Assembly: GCF_000620465.1 (NCBI RefSeq) | Contig: NZ_JIBE01000004.1 | Span: forward strand, 1,178,001-1,242,000 | Origin: Ralstonia sp. UNC404CL21Col | GTDB taxonomy: Bacteria; Pseudomonadota; Gammaproteobacteria; Burkholderiales; Burkholderiaceae | Length of the DNA stretch: 64,000 nt | Reading direction: 5' to 3' | In this document: positions 1 through 8,132 of the stretch, one piece after another | Layout of the letters: each line of letters starts with the position of its first letter | Position numbering within the stretch: the stretch's first letter is position 1 | Notes under the pieces: generated by a model | What the model saw: the letters and a program-made list of their open reading frames with translations, nothing else | Told to the model about the DNA's origin: nothing | Databases searched by the model: none | Position numbers and translations under genes: made by a program

Positions 1-60
1 CACATCGAGATTCAGGACATGGCGCAGTTGCTGGCTGCAAGCGAAGCCGGCACCGACTAA
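1..60 (+). CDS. C-terminal end of a CDS entering from the left
   Basis: An open frame runs from the first base through 19 codons (HIEIQDMAQLLAASEAGTD) to a TAA stop at 58-60. The stop overlaps the TAG of the convergent reductase gene by two bases. Tight tail-to-tail packing is usual in this genome, and the composition looks coding, so this is probably the end of a real gene. The fragment is too short to assign a family. Confidence 0.35.
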   Translation, partial: HIEIQDMAQLLAASEAGTD

Positions 61-1070
61 CCTGCCGCCCGCAACTCTGCCAGGAGATCGTTGCCCGACC
101 AGTTCGGGCGTGTAGCGGCGGATTCGGCGGCATGCACCAGCGCACACAGTTGCGCATTCACCGGCGCGCGTTGCCCCAGGCGCTCTGCCAAACGCACCAC
201 TTCTCCGTTGATCCAGTCGACCTCCGTCATGCGCCCGGCGGCCAGATCGTCGGACATGGATGAACGCGCGAGCGGATCCATGGCGAGCATCTTGCCGGCC
301 AGCCGCGCAAACACGGCATCCGGCGTGGCGAGCAGGCGTGGAATCCAAGCGGGCGGTATCGGCGTCAGCTTGGCAGGCCGGATGCCCGCGCGCGACAGCA
401 GCCGGAGTGCTTCTGTTTGTGCCAGCGCCAGGCAGTGCCGGTACGCATGCTGCGACAGCTCTTCCTTCAGCGGCCGGTTGGCCAGCGCATTGATGGCGTT
501 GTTCAGGTTGAGCAGCAGCTTGGCCCATTGCACGGCTGCCATGTCGGTGCGTTCCGTGAGCGGCAGGCCTGCGCGGCGGAAGTCATCACCAAACGGTTGC
601 AGCGCGGGGGACGCCGCCACTTCCAGTTCACCGGCCGTGCCCTGATGAAAAGCGCCCGGGCCAGGCTGCATCACGTTGAAGGGCACCATGCCGGCCAGCA
701 CGGTCTGCTGTGGCAGCGCGGCGCGCAGGACGTCGGCATTGCACAGGCCGTTCTGAAAACTGACGACGATGGTGCCCGCGCGCAGCACGGGCTTCAGTTC
801 ATCGGCAACGGATTGCGTGGCGGCAGATTTGACGGTCACCAGCACGAGATCGGCATCGGCGGCGGCGCTGGAATCGGCCATGTAGCGGATCGCCGCAGGC
901 GGCACCTGCCAGCGGCCGTTGCGGTAGTCCGTCAAGGTCAGGCCGTGCGCGCTGAGTTCGTTGCCGATGCGTGCGCGGCCCACGAGCGAGACATCGGCAC
1001 CGGCCGCCAGCAGACGGCCACCCAGATAACAGCCGATCGAGCCGGCCCCCACGATGCAGATCTTCGCCAT
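57..1070 (-). CDS. 2-dehydropantoate 2-reductase family protein (PanE/ApbA)
   Basis: The 337-residue protein starts with a Rossmann glycine motif, GAGSIG at residues 8-13, as in ketopantoate reductases. These enzymes use NADPH to reduce 2-dehydropantoate to pantoate in pantothenate synthesis. The middle has AVQWAKLLLNLNNAINAL (K184 and the following Asn residues), which matches the catalytic Lys/Asn region, and the C-terminal helical domain has the MTEVDWINGE segment. The start is supported by AAGGAGAC just upstream. It follows the PhoD gene by about 35 bases on the same strand and may be co-transcribed. Many genomes carry several PanE paralogues of unknown substrate, so the family is secure but the pathway role is not. 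Confidence 0.85.
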   Translation of the reverse strand: MAKICIVGAGSIGCYLGGRLLAAGADVSLVGRARIGNELSAHGLTLTDYRNGRWQVPPAAIRYMADSSAAADADLVLVTVKSAATQSVADELKPVLRAGTIVVSFQNGLCNADVLRAALPQQTVLAGMVPFNVMQPGPGAFHQGTAGELEVAASPALQPFGDDFRRAGLPLTERTDMAAVQWAKLLLNLNNAINALANRPLKEELSQHAYRHCLALAQTEALRLLSRAGIRPAKLTPIPPAWIPRLLATPDAVFARLAGKMLAMDPLARSSMSDDLAAGRMTEVDWINGEVVRLAERLGQRAPVNAQLCALVHAAESAATRPNWSGNDLLAELRAAG

Positions 1071-1097
1071 GCGTCTCCTTGTTGTTGTGCTGGCGCG

Positions 1098-2762
1098 TCA
1101 CGCCAGGCGCGGCACCTCGTACACCAGGGCCGGCTGCAGCGTGTCGATGGCTTCCACCGGCTCGGGCGGGCGCCACATGAACAGCGAGAACGTCATCTTC
1201 TCGGGCGTCACGTCGATGATGGTAAAGCCGTTTTTCTCTGTTGGGCGCAACGCTTCGTGCATGGCGACCGACAACGCGGGCGTGGTTTCGATGCTGCGGA
1301 AGGCGGAGGGGAAGGCGAGGTCGCCGGTGCCGAGCGTGCCGGTCATGACCGTGTGCACGGGCTGTGCGAAGGCGAGGTCAGCGGAGCGCGACATCGACCC
1401 GGCCGCCGAAGCATGGAAGTCGCCCTGGACGATGACGGCCGCGCGCTGTTTCTGCTGGGCAAGCGCAGCCACCAGGCGCTGGTGCTGTGCATGCCAGCCG
1501 CTCTGCCAACCGGCTTTGGGCTCGTTGGCGACGAGGCGGCCGGTCTTCCTGTCGAGCAGGTCCGGATACCAGTCGCCCAGCTTGCCGGACGAATACGCAA
1601 ACGGCAGCGAGGGCACGTGGAAGAAGTGCGCGGTGTCCTCAGCGCGGGTGCGCGCGACTAACCAGTCTTCCACCCATTGCGGGACCACGCGTGCGTGCAC
1701 GCCCTTGTTGTCGAGAAAGCGCCTGCAGTCGTACAGCACCGCTTCGAGCAGCGCGCCGTAGCGCAGGGTGCCGAAGGCGCTGTTGGTATCGCTGGGCATG
1801 CCGGCCTTGTCGCCGCCGGGCAGCCACACGGGGCGGTTGGCATCGGGCAGGAACTCCGGGTAGTAGCGGCGCTGCGTCAGCTCTGCGCCCACTAGGCCGT
1901 AAGGCTCCGGCGGCAAGGTGGCGACCTTGTCGTCGAACTCGTCGTTCTCGAAGGTGTCGTGGTCATCGGTCAGGAAATACGCGGGCGTGGAGCGCAGCGT
2001 GGTGCCGTACAGGCCGCTGATCTGGTAATCGCACACGCGCGTGAAGATGGCTTCGTTCTTCGGGTGCGACATCGGCACCGACGTGTCGAGCGCGCCGCCA
2101 AACTTCGCCCACATCAGTTCGCGCACCTGGGGTGCGAACGGCTTGTTCTGCGAGGTCTGCAGATCCCAGTAGACGTGGTCGCCGTTGGCGATGACGGTGT
2201 CGGGCGCAAACGACATGCCGCGCGCCAGGAGCCGGCGGCGTGCGTTCATGTCGAGCCATGCGGTCTTGCCGGCCAAGGGCGGGCCGTCATAACCGCCGGC
2301 GCAGGTATAGGCGAGGATGCGCAGGCGCGCGGGCGTCGCATCCGGTGCCGGAAAGGTGCGCAGCGGCCAGGCGTCGGCCAGCGGCTTGCCGGCCGCATCG
2401 ACAATGCGCAGCGTGTATTGCGTGGCGGGCTGCAGACCGCGCACGTCGAAGCGCCAGAAGCGGCCGGCGGCATCGGTCTGCTCGCTGGCGACGCGCTTGC
2501 CGTTGACCACCAGCCACGGCGCTCGCGCAAGCGGTGCCTGAAACGACGCCTTGATGAGAAAGCGATTGTGGCTGGCCGCCGGGATCAGGTGCGCGAGCTG
2601 GCCGGCATGCCAGTTGGCGTCGGTGGCATGCGCGGCGGCCTGTGCGTTTCCCGGCAGGGTTACGCCCAGCGCGCCCAGACCAGCGGCGGCGGTGCCAAGC
2701 GTCAGGAAATCGCGCCGGCTCATGCCGTGCGGGGGACTGTTCGGTGGTGTGCGGGAGGGCAT
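1098..2762 (-). CDS. phoD: Tat-exported PhoD-type alkaline phosphatase / phosphodiesterase
   Basis: The protein is about 554 residues long. A twin-arginine signal (MSRRDFLTLG, then a hydrophobic stretch and an AQA cleavage site) predicts folded export to the periplasm. After an N-terminal Ig-like domain come PhoD metal-site motifs: NGDHVYWD, DDHDTFEND and QGDFHAS. PhoD enzymes are calcium/iron-dependent phosphatases acting on phosphomonoesters and diesters. I chose the ATG at 2762 because GAGG lies five bases upstream of it. An ATG two codons earlier is also possible, as is one directly at the Tat motif. The panE-like gene follows on the same strand. I saw no clear Pho box. The true substrate is unknown. 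Confidence 0.85.
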   Translation of the reverse strand: MPSRTPPNSPPHGMSRRDFLTLGTAAAGLGALGVTLPGNAQAAAHATDANWHAGQLAHLIPAASHNRFLIKASFQAPLARAPWLVVNGKRVASEQTDAAGRFWRFDVRGLQPATQYTLRIVDAAGKPLADAWPLRTFPAPDATPARLRILAYTCAGGYDGPPLAGKTAWLDMNARRRLLARGMSFAPDTVIANGDHVYWDLQTSQNKPFAPQVRELMWAKFGGALDTSVPMSHPKNEAIFTRVCDYQISGLYGTTLRSTPAYFLTDDHDTFENDEFDDKVATLPPEPYGLVGAELTQRRYYPEFLPDANRPVWLPGGDKAGMPSDTNSAFGTLRYGALLEAVLYDCRRFLDNKGVHARVVPQWVEDWLVARTRAEDTAHFFHVPSLPFAYSSGKLGDWYPDLLDRKTGRLVANEPKAGWQSGWHAQHQRLVAALAQQKQRAAVIVQGDFHASAAGSMSRSADLAFAQPVHTVMTGTLGTGDLAFPSAFRSIETTPALSVAMHEALRPTEKNGFTIIDVTPEKMTFSLFMWRPPEPVEAIDTLQPALVYEVPRLA

Positions 2763-2888
2763 CGTCATCCTCTGGCGTGGTGCGGAGACGCCATCGTGCC
2801 GAGCCGTGCCTAGGCTGAATGTTCAGCTTTTGACAATCTAGGGGTAGGTCCCGATGCGGGCCGGTCATCGACCGCGTGACCAATGACA

Positions 2889-2920
2889 AACGCCCCGATG
2901 GCCGAAGCCACCGGGGCGTT
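2889..2920 (-). terminator. Rho-independent terminator of the propeller/discoidin gene
   Basis: A 9-bp perfect stem (AACGCCCCG at 2889-2897 with CGGGGCGTT at 2912-2920) encloses a 14-base loop and can be extended by a few more pairs with one bulged A. Read leftward it is followed by TTTGTCATT. It lies about 40 bases after the stop of the gene ending at 2962. Confidence 0.7.
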
Positions 2921-2961
2921 GTCATGTCAGGCGATGCTGATGCGGATGCGGATACCGCGGC

Positions 2962-4380
2962 TTAGTAGCCCCACACCTGCATTTCGTCCAGCGAGTAACC
3001 CCACTGCGTGGCGCGCTGCGTGCCGTACATGCGCACATAGCGACCGCTGCCCTTGAGGTTCGCGAGCGACGTGTGGCCCCACGAAGTGCCGCTCGACGTC
3101 GAGTAGATGTTCGTCCACGTCACGCCGTCGTTCGAGGTCTGGATGGAATACACCTTGGCGCCTGCGTCCCAGTACAGATCGACGCCGGTGATGGTGCGGG
3201 TCGAGCCCAGATCGACCATCAGCCATTGCGCGCCGGCCACGCCTTCCACCGAATCCCAGCGCGTGCTGGTGGTATTGCCGTCGAACGCGTAGGCCGGGCC
3301 GAGGCTGGCGCTGTAGCTGGACGACGCGCTGGCCGGCTTGCCCTGCGAGAGCAGCGTCACCGCCTGCGCAGCAGCCGTGGGCGTGCCAGCGTAGTAGTTC
3401 GAGCCGAGCTTGGCCTTGGTCGTGTCCGAGTTCACACCAAACTGCGACAGGCTCCAGCGCTGGCCCGTGCTCGCGTCGCCCAGGTACAGCTGGTAGCCAC
3501 CGGCGCTCGTCGACGAGAAGAACACGTAGTTCGTGTTATTCACGGGCGACGGGTCGGAGTTGTTGCTGTTGCAGTCGTTGAGCGTGAGCTGGTTGGGCGT
3601 GTCGCTCGGGTTGACCTTGGTGTAGATCTGGTCAGCCTGGCTCGTGGCGTCGTGCCAGCGGGCGTAGAAGACGGTGCCGTCGGCACGCACGACCGGGTAG
3701 TACGTCGCCAGGCCGGCAGGCGTGTCGAACGCCACCTTGGCGGTGCTGCCCACGGTCTGCTTGTACAGGCCCATGCCCGAGCCGGTGCCGGTGGTGTAGA
3801 AGACCGCCGTGCCGTCCGGCGTTGCATACGGCATCGAGTTTTCCAGCGTCGGTGCCGTGCGCGTCAGGTTCACCGTGGAAGTGAAGACCGGGCCCGAACT
3901 GGTGTACGACAGCGCGGCCTGGATGACATCGCCGTTCTGCTTGAAGAGCAGCGATTTGCCGTCGGTGCTGAACTTCGGGTCTTCATTGCGCGTCTGGCCG
4001 GTGCTGTTGGTCAGGTTGATCGGCATGCTGGTCGAGCCGACTTGCCAGAAGAACACGTTCCAGGCGTTATTGGTGATGCCCATGAAGGCGATCCACTTGC
4101 CGTCGGGGCTGAACACGGCGTTCATCGGGTCCTTGATGCCCCAGGCCGCCTTCGACACCTGTTGCAGCGTGCGGGCAGAAAAGTCGTAGATGAAGATCTG
4201 GCTCGTGCCGTCGCCGTAGCTGACGTAGCTGTGGTACGCGAGCTTGCCGGTCAGGCTGGCCGGGAAGGTGGTGTTGGATTGCGTGGGCGGATTGGCAACG
4301 CAGTTGGCCTGGGCGCCGGCCGAGAACAGACCGAGTGCGGCAGTGGCGACGAGACCAAGAGACATCAGAGTGGAGCGCAT
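2962..4380 (-). CDS. Secreted TolB-like beta-propeller protein with C-terminal discoidin (F5/8C) domain
   Basis: About 472 residues. A classical Sec signal (MRSTLMSLG, hydrophobic core, AQA cleavage) is followed by propeller-type repeats such as NAVFSPDGKWIAFMG and STDGKSLLFKQNGD, which are PD40/TolB-like blades. The last 125 residues form a discoidin-like module: GKPASASSSY, AYAFDGNTTSTRWDS, QWLMVDLGSTRTITGV and YVRMYGTQRATQWGYSLDEMQVWGY. Such domains bind sugars on cell surfaces or matrix. I chose the ATG at 4380 because AGGAAG lies eight bases upstream; a TTG seven codons earlier would place that sequence inside the gene. No enzyme motif is visible, so a carbohydrate-binding or adhesive extracellular role is inference. 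Confidence 0.75.
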   Translation of the reverse strand: MRSTLMSLGLVATAALGLFSAGAQANCVANPPTQSNTTFPASLTGKLAYHSYVSYGDGTSQIFIYDFSARTLQQVSKAAWGIKDPMNAVFSPDGKWIAFMGITNNAWNVFFWQVGSTSMPINLTNSTGQTRNEDPKFSTDGKSLLFKQNGDVIQAALSYTSSGPVFTSTVNLTRTAPTLENSMPYATPDGTAVFYTTGTGSGMGLYKQTVGSTAKVAFDTPAGLATYYPVVRADGTVFYARWHDATSQADQIYTKVNPSDTPNQLTLNDCNSNNSDPSPVNNTNYVFFSSTSAGGYQLYLGDASTGQRWSLSQFGVNSDTTKAKLGSNYYAGTPTAAAQAVTLLSQGKPASASSSYSASLGPAYAFDGNTTSTRWDSVEGVAGAQWLMVDLGSTRTITGVDLYWDAGAKVYSIQTSNDGVTWTNIYSTSSGTSWGHTSLANLKGSGRYVRMYGTQRATQWGYSLDEMQVWGY

Positions 4381-4483
4381 GAAACGGGACTTCCTAAACA
4401 AGTGGGTCAGTGGGGCGGGGCAGCCGCCGCATTAAGTCCGCGTCACTTTTCTGAATTTGGGCAAAGCTCCGCCAATTCCGGAG

Positions 4484-4495
4484 AAATCCGGATTT
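4484..4495. promoter_or_regulatory. 12-bp palindrome upstream of the secreted propeller gene
   Basis: AAATCCGGATTT is a perfect palindrome lying about 105 bases upstream of the start at 4380. It is next to a related ATTCCGGA at about 4475. It could be an operator, but no binding family can be assigned. Confidence 0.25.
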
Positions 4496-4528
4496 GAAAA
4501 AGCGCCACAAACCGGGGGAGTGACGAGG

Positions 4529-4645
4529 ATGAAGACGCGCCTAAAAACCCTGTTGCTTCGTACCGTCGTGTTTCTTGTCGGGGTCTCGACTACATCGAGA
4601 GGGCGAGTCGCGGACCAGACTGTAAGGGTTTCGCTGACACTGTGA
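4529..4645 (+). CDS. Possible small hydrophobic peptide (38 aa)
   Basis: A 38-codon frame starts at an ATG preceded by GGGGGAGTGACGAGG. The product begins MKTRLKTLLLRTVVFLVG and resembles a short signal or membrane peptide. There is no homology argument and the frame could be chance, so I list it only because the ribosome-binding sequence is good and the surrounding region is otherwise empty. Confidence 0.15.
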   Translation: MKTRLKTLLLRTVVFLVGVSTTSRGRVADQTVRVSLTL

Positions 4646-5322
4646 AACCCCAATAAGAAAGCCGTTCTTGCCCTAATTCACTGCCGTGGTGGCAAATCCG
4701 CACACGTGCGTGTAAATCTGACACGTCAATTTTTCCGGACGTTGATTAACCTGCACGTACATCGTCGTTATTGTTATTTTTACTGCGGCGTTTTGCCGCA
4801 TGACTGCGGTGCAATCCTTGCTGAGTGTCGCGTTCTCGCACCAAGCCAATGTGGCGCCGGCGCACGCTTTGCGGCGTATTCGGCACCGCATTCACTGCAT
4901 GCGCGCGGAGGCGCACCTCTCGAAGAAGACCGGGCCATGATGGAAGCGGATCATACGAATTCCGCCTACGTGGCTCTGTAAGAAAAGACACCTCGCCGTA
5001 GAAGAATTGCAATGATGGCCGCAGGCATGCCGCACATAGGCGGAATATTCAAAGAATGGTCGAGTATTTGCGTAAAGCAGATTGGATTATCAATTCATTT
5101 ATTTCTGTGTTTCGGTATTCCGGTATTCGAGAAACTCTACTAATTGCCTTCATCATGCGCGGCATGCAATTCGTTTCGGATTATGTATAGTTCGAGCACG
5201 CCAACGATTGCCCTCAGCAAAACGCAAGACTGATCAGGCTTTCCACCTATTGGAAATCAGGGGAACTGCTTGGCGGGAGGAGTCGGCATGGCGACTCAGC
5301 GTGTGTTCTGGAGGCCGAGGGG
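4646..5322. other. AT-richer intergenic region before the LuxR gene
   Basis: No convincing gene is visible. The stretch is clearly richer in A/T than its neighbours and holds a TGCGGC-gtttt-GCCGCA hairpin at 4784-4800 without a T tract. The hairpin near 5240 is listed separately. The region probably carries the promoter of the LuxR-type gene. Confidence 0.5.
5240..5256. promoter_or_regulatory. Inverted repeat upstream of the LuxR-type gene
   Basis: TTTCCA-cctat-TGGAAA is a perfect 6-bp inverted repeat with a 5-base spacer, about 67 bases upstream of the start codon at 5323. The flanks CTGAT (5230-5234) and ATCAG (5256-5260) add outer symmetry. It does not match the usual lux box, so it is either an operator for another regulator or a leader hairpin. 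Confidence 0.3.
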
Positions 5323-6075
5323 ATGGGCGCTCACAACCAATTGCCGCATGACCACGCGACATCCTGGCGTGCAGCATTGCTGCGCGAGTTGAACGCCTTG
5401 CACGATGCCGATGCGGTATTCCGCTGCCTGCAACCGGCCGTGGCGCTGCTCGGTTTCGACTATTACGCCTACGCCCTGCGCGGTGCGCTCCCGATTACGC
5501 GCTTTAACACCATCACGTGGAGCACGTATCCGGAGCCGTGGCGGGAGCACTATCGCGCGCGTGGCTATGCCGCCATCGACCCCGTGCTGCAGCACGGGCA
5601 GCGCTGCGTCAAGCCAATGCTGTGGTCCAGCATCGCCAGCGCGGATGCGCCGTTCTGGACCGACGCGCGCCAGCACGGGCTCAATCATGGGTGGTCACAC
5701 ACCATCCGCGATCACACCGGCATCTTCGGTACCTTCAGCCTGGTGCGTCGCGCCTGGCCCATCACCGAAGACGAACTGGCTGCCTGCGAGCCTGAAATGA
5801 TCTGGCTGAGCCAGCGCGCACACGCGAGCATCAGCGTGCTGATGGCCAACAAGGTCTTGCCGGATGCCGCCACACGCCTGAAAGACGTCGAGCGCCAGAT
5901 GCTGCATTGGACGGCCGAAGGCAAGACGGTGGCGGAAGTTGCGGCCATCCTGGAGATGACCGAGCGCAACGTGAACTTTCACCTCCGCAACGCCATCACC
6001 AAGCTCAACGCCGCCAACAAGACGCATGCCGTGGTGAAGGCCGCGTTGCTTGGGCTGATCCCGGCGATGCTGTAG
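5323..6075 (+). CDS. LuxR-type acyl-homoserine-lactone receptor (SolR-like, no adjacent synthase)
   Basis: 250 residues with an N-terminal autoinducer-binding domain and a C-terminal LuxR/GerE helix-turn-helix. The ligand pocket residues fit the family with a constant offset of 16 from TraR numbering: W73, Y77, D86, P87 and W101. This suggests it still binds an acyl-homoserine lactone. The HTH segment is VAEVAAILEMTERNVNFHLRNA. TGGAGG precedes the chosen ATG. No luxI homologue lies next to it or elsewhere in this window, so it is a LuxR solo, or its synthase is elsewhere. A c-di-GMP enzyme gene lies convergent just downstream. The family call is firm; ligand and targets are unknown. Confidence 0.85.
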   Translation: MGAHNQLPHDHATSWRAALLRELNALHDADAVFRCLQPAVALLGFDYYAYALRGALPITRFNTITWSTYPEPWREHYRARGYAAIDPVLQHGQRCVKPMLWSSIASADAPFWTDARQHGLNHGWSHTIRDHTGIFGTFSLVRRAWPITEDELAACEPEMIWLSQRAHASISVLMANKVLPDAATRLKDVERQMLHWTAEGKTVAEVAAILEMTERNVNFHLRNAITKLNAANKTHAVVKAALLGLIPAML

Positions 6076-6091
6076 CGCCGGCCCGGCGGTG

Positions 6092-7906
6092 TCAGGCCAT
6101 GGCCCGCATGGAGTGGCTTGGGCGCATGGCTTCCAGATAGAAACCGTTGTCGCTTTGCTTGGCGCGCCGTTTGGCGAGGGCCGCAGCTGTGCCGATGTCG
6201 TCGCTGTTGTGGGCCGCGCCCGGGTGCACATGCAGCGCGCCAACCGCCATCGTCACGAAGCGGAAGAAGGCCGGCAGGCCCTTGCGGTCTTCAGCATGGA
6301 TGCCGCCCGCCGCGCGGTCAGGGGGCGTGTACATGGCGAGTGCGTTGGCATTGAACGCGGCCATCGCCTGCGTGATGCGCGCCTGCCAGTCGGCGCTCTG
6401 GAACAGGATCAGGAAATCGTCCCCGCCCACGTGGCCGAGAAAATCGCGCGTGGGCTCGCATGCGGTGGCCAGTACGGCGGCGGCCATCTTCAGCATCTCG
6501 TCGCCCTGCCAATAGCCGTACTGGTCGTTGAAGGGCTTGAAGTGGTTCAGGTCCACATAGCATGCATAGAACTCTGCGTGCGCTTCCAGCAAACGTTCAA
6601 TGTGCAGGTTCAACGGAATGTTGCCCGGCAGGAATGTGAGCGGATTGGCATAGCGGGCGGCCTCGATGCGGATTTCGGTCACCGTGCGCACCAGCTCCTC
6701 GCCGGTGCCCAGGCCCAGGTAGCGGCCATGTTCGGTGATGATGAAACCGTCGGTCAGGTAGCGCTGGTCTTCACTCATCAGCAGTGCCGACATGTCTTCC
6801 AGCGAGGCGGATTTTTCCACCAGCACCGGCTGCCGGTTCGCAAACGCCAATGCCGGTTTCTTGCCGTACAGCTCGCGGTGATACGGCATCGCATAGCGGT
6901 CGATGAATGCGCGGCGCGCGATGAGCGCGAGCGGGCGTTCGTCTTCGTCGAGCAGCGCCACGGCGTGCAGATCAGGGTGGCGGTTGAACAGGTGCAGTAC
7001 GTCGTCGTTGCTGCTGCGCAAGGGCAGCGTGGGGGCGACGCGCAGCAGCTTGCTGGCTGTGATGGCGCGCCAGCCCACGCGCACGGCCTGCGGAAACACC
7101 GCAATCTGCGAAGACTGCAGCACGCGCGCCGCCTGGCTCGACATGTCGCTGGCGGGTTTGTCCTGTGGGCGCGCAAGAAAGAAACCCTGGCCGAAACGGA
7201 TGCCCAGGTCGCGCACCACGCCCAGCTCGTCTTCGGTCTCCAGCCCTTCGGCAATGATGCTGGTGGCGCCGCCCTTGAGCGTCTGTTGCAGCGTGCGGGC
7301 CATGTCCAGCTTGGCCGGATGCTTGGCAATGTCGCGCAGGAAATACTTGTCGAGCTTGATGAAGTCGGGCGTGAGTTCGATCAGCAGGTTCAGATTGGCA
7401 TTGCCGGTACCGAAATCGTCCAGCGCGCATTGCAGGCCAAAGTCGCGTGCCACCGACAGGGCGTCGGCAAAGCTGGCCAGATCGTCGATGGGCGTCTGCT
7501 CGGTCAGTTCGATGACGATGCGCGAGGGATGCAGGTCGTGGTCGGCAATCGCATGCAGCAGGCGGGCGTGGTCTTGCAGCAACTGGCGCACGCCTTGCGC
7601 GCTGAAGTTCAGGAACAGCTTGCCCGGCAGACGCATGGCCGAGAAATTGGCAATGGCCAGACGCGCGGCAGTGGTCTCCAGGGCGATCGTGCCTGCTGTG
7701 TCCGAGGCTGCAGCAAACAGTGCCGCCGGCGATTCCATGGCCGAGCCCACCGGCCCGCGCAGCAGGGCTTCATAGCCGAGCACCTCGGTGGTCGACAGGC
7801 GGAAGATCGGTTGGAACACCGTGCGCAGCATCTCGGGCGCAATGCCCGCGGGCAAGGGAAGCGGTGAGAAAGTCATGACGTTGGCGGCAGACGCAAGATC
7901 GGACAT
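6092..7906 (-). CDS. EAL-CBS-GGDEF cyclic-di-GMP protein
   Basis: About 604 residues. The N-terminal EAL phosphodiesterase domain keeps the catalytic set: E46 in EALLR, N100, E133, D163-D164 in DDFGTG, K184 and E220 in AEGLE. It should therefore be able to hydrolyse c-di-GMP. Residues about 265-400 look like a CBS pair, which commonly binds adenine nucleotides. The C-terminal GGDEF domain has GGDDF at 494-498, a variant of the GGDEF signature, so cyclase activity is uncertain. No transmembrane segment is present, so the protein is cytoplasmic. Several starts are possible: GTG at 7930, ATG at 7906 or ATG at 7876. I chose 7906. It converges on the LuxR-type gene with 16 bases between them. Confidence 0.85.
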   Translation of the reverse strand: MSDLASAANVMTFSPLPLPAGIAPEMLRTVFQPIFRLSTTEVLGYEALLRGPVGSAMESPAALFAAASDTAGTIALETTAARLAIANFSAMRLPGKLFLNFSAQGVRQLLQDHARLLHAIADHDLHPSRIVIELTEQTPIDDLASFADALSVARDFGLQCALDDFGTGNANLNLLIELTPDFIKLDKYFLRDIAKHPAKLDMARTLQQTLKGGATSIIAEGLETEDELGVVRDLGIRFGQGFFLARPQDKPASDMSSQAARVLQSSQIAVFPQAVRVGWRAITASKLLRVAPTLPLRSSNDDVLHLFNRHPDLHAVALLDEDERPLALIARRAFIDRYAMPYHRELYGKKPALAFANRQPVLVEKSASLEDMSALLMSEDQRYLTDGFIITEHGRYLGLGTGEELVRTVTEIRIEAARYANPLTFLPGNIPLNLHIERLLEAHAEFYACYVDLNHFKPFNDQYGYWQGDEMLKMAAAVLATACEPTRDFLGHVGGDDFLILFQSADWQARITQAMAAFNANALAMYTPPDRAAGGIHAEDRKGLPAFFRFVTMAVGALHVHPGAAHNSDDIGTAAALAKRRAKQSDNGFYLEAMRPSHSMRAMA

Positions 7907-8132
7907 TCCGCTAATCGACCCGCTGAACACAGAGTTGAATGAACTTTTTGTGACGCACGCAGTGGTGCGGGTTCGCGGGGCATGTTCCCCACCACAGAGG
8001 GGCGTCGTTCAGAATGCAGGATGCGCCTGCGTCTTCATGGGGCGCTGCCTATTGCCGTCCATGCACGCCGTGCTTGACCCTCACATTGTGTGAGGTCCTA
8101 GCCTGTGTCCAAGCCAGAAGACAGGAGCCACC

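Noticed and set aside
4784-4800. TGCGGC/GCCGCA hairpin as a terminator
   Set aside because: No T tract follows on either strand and no gene ends next to it.
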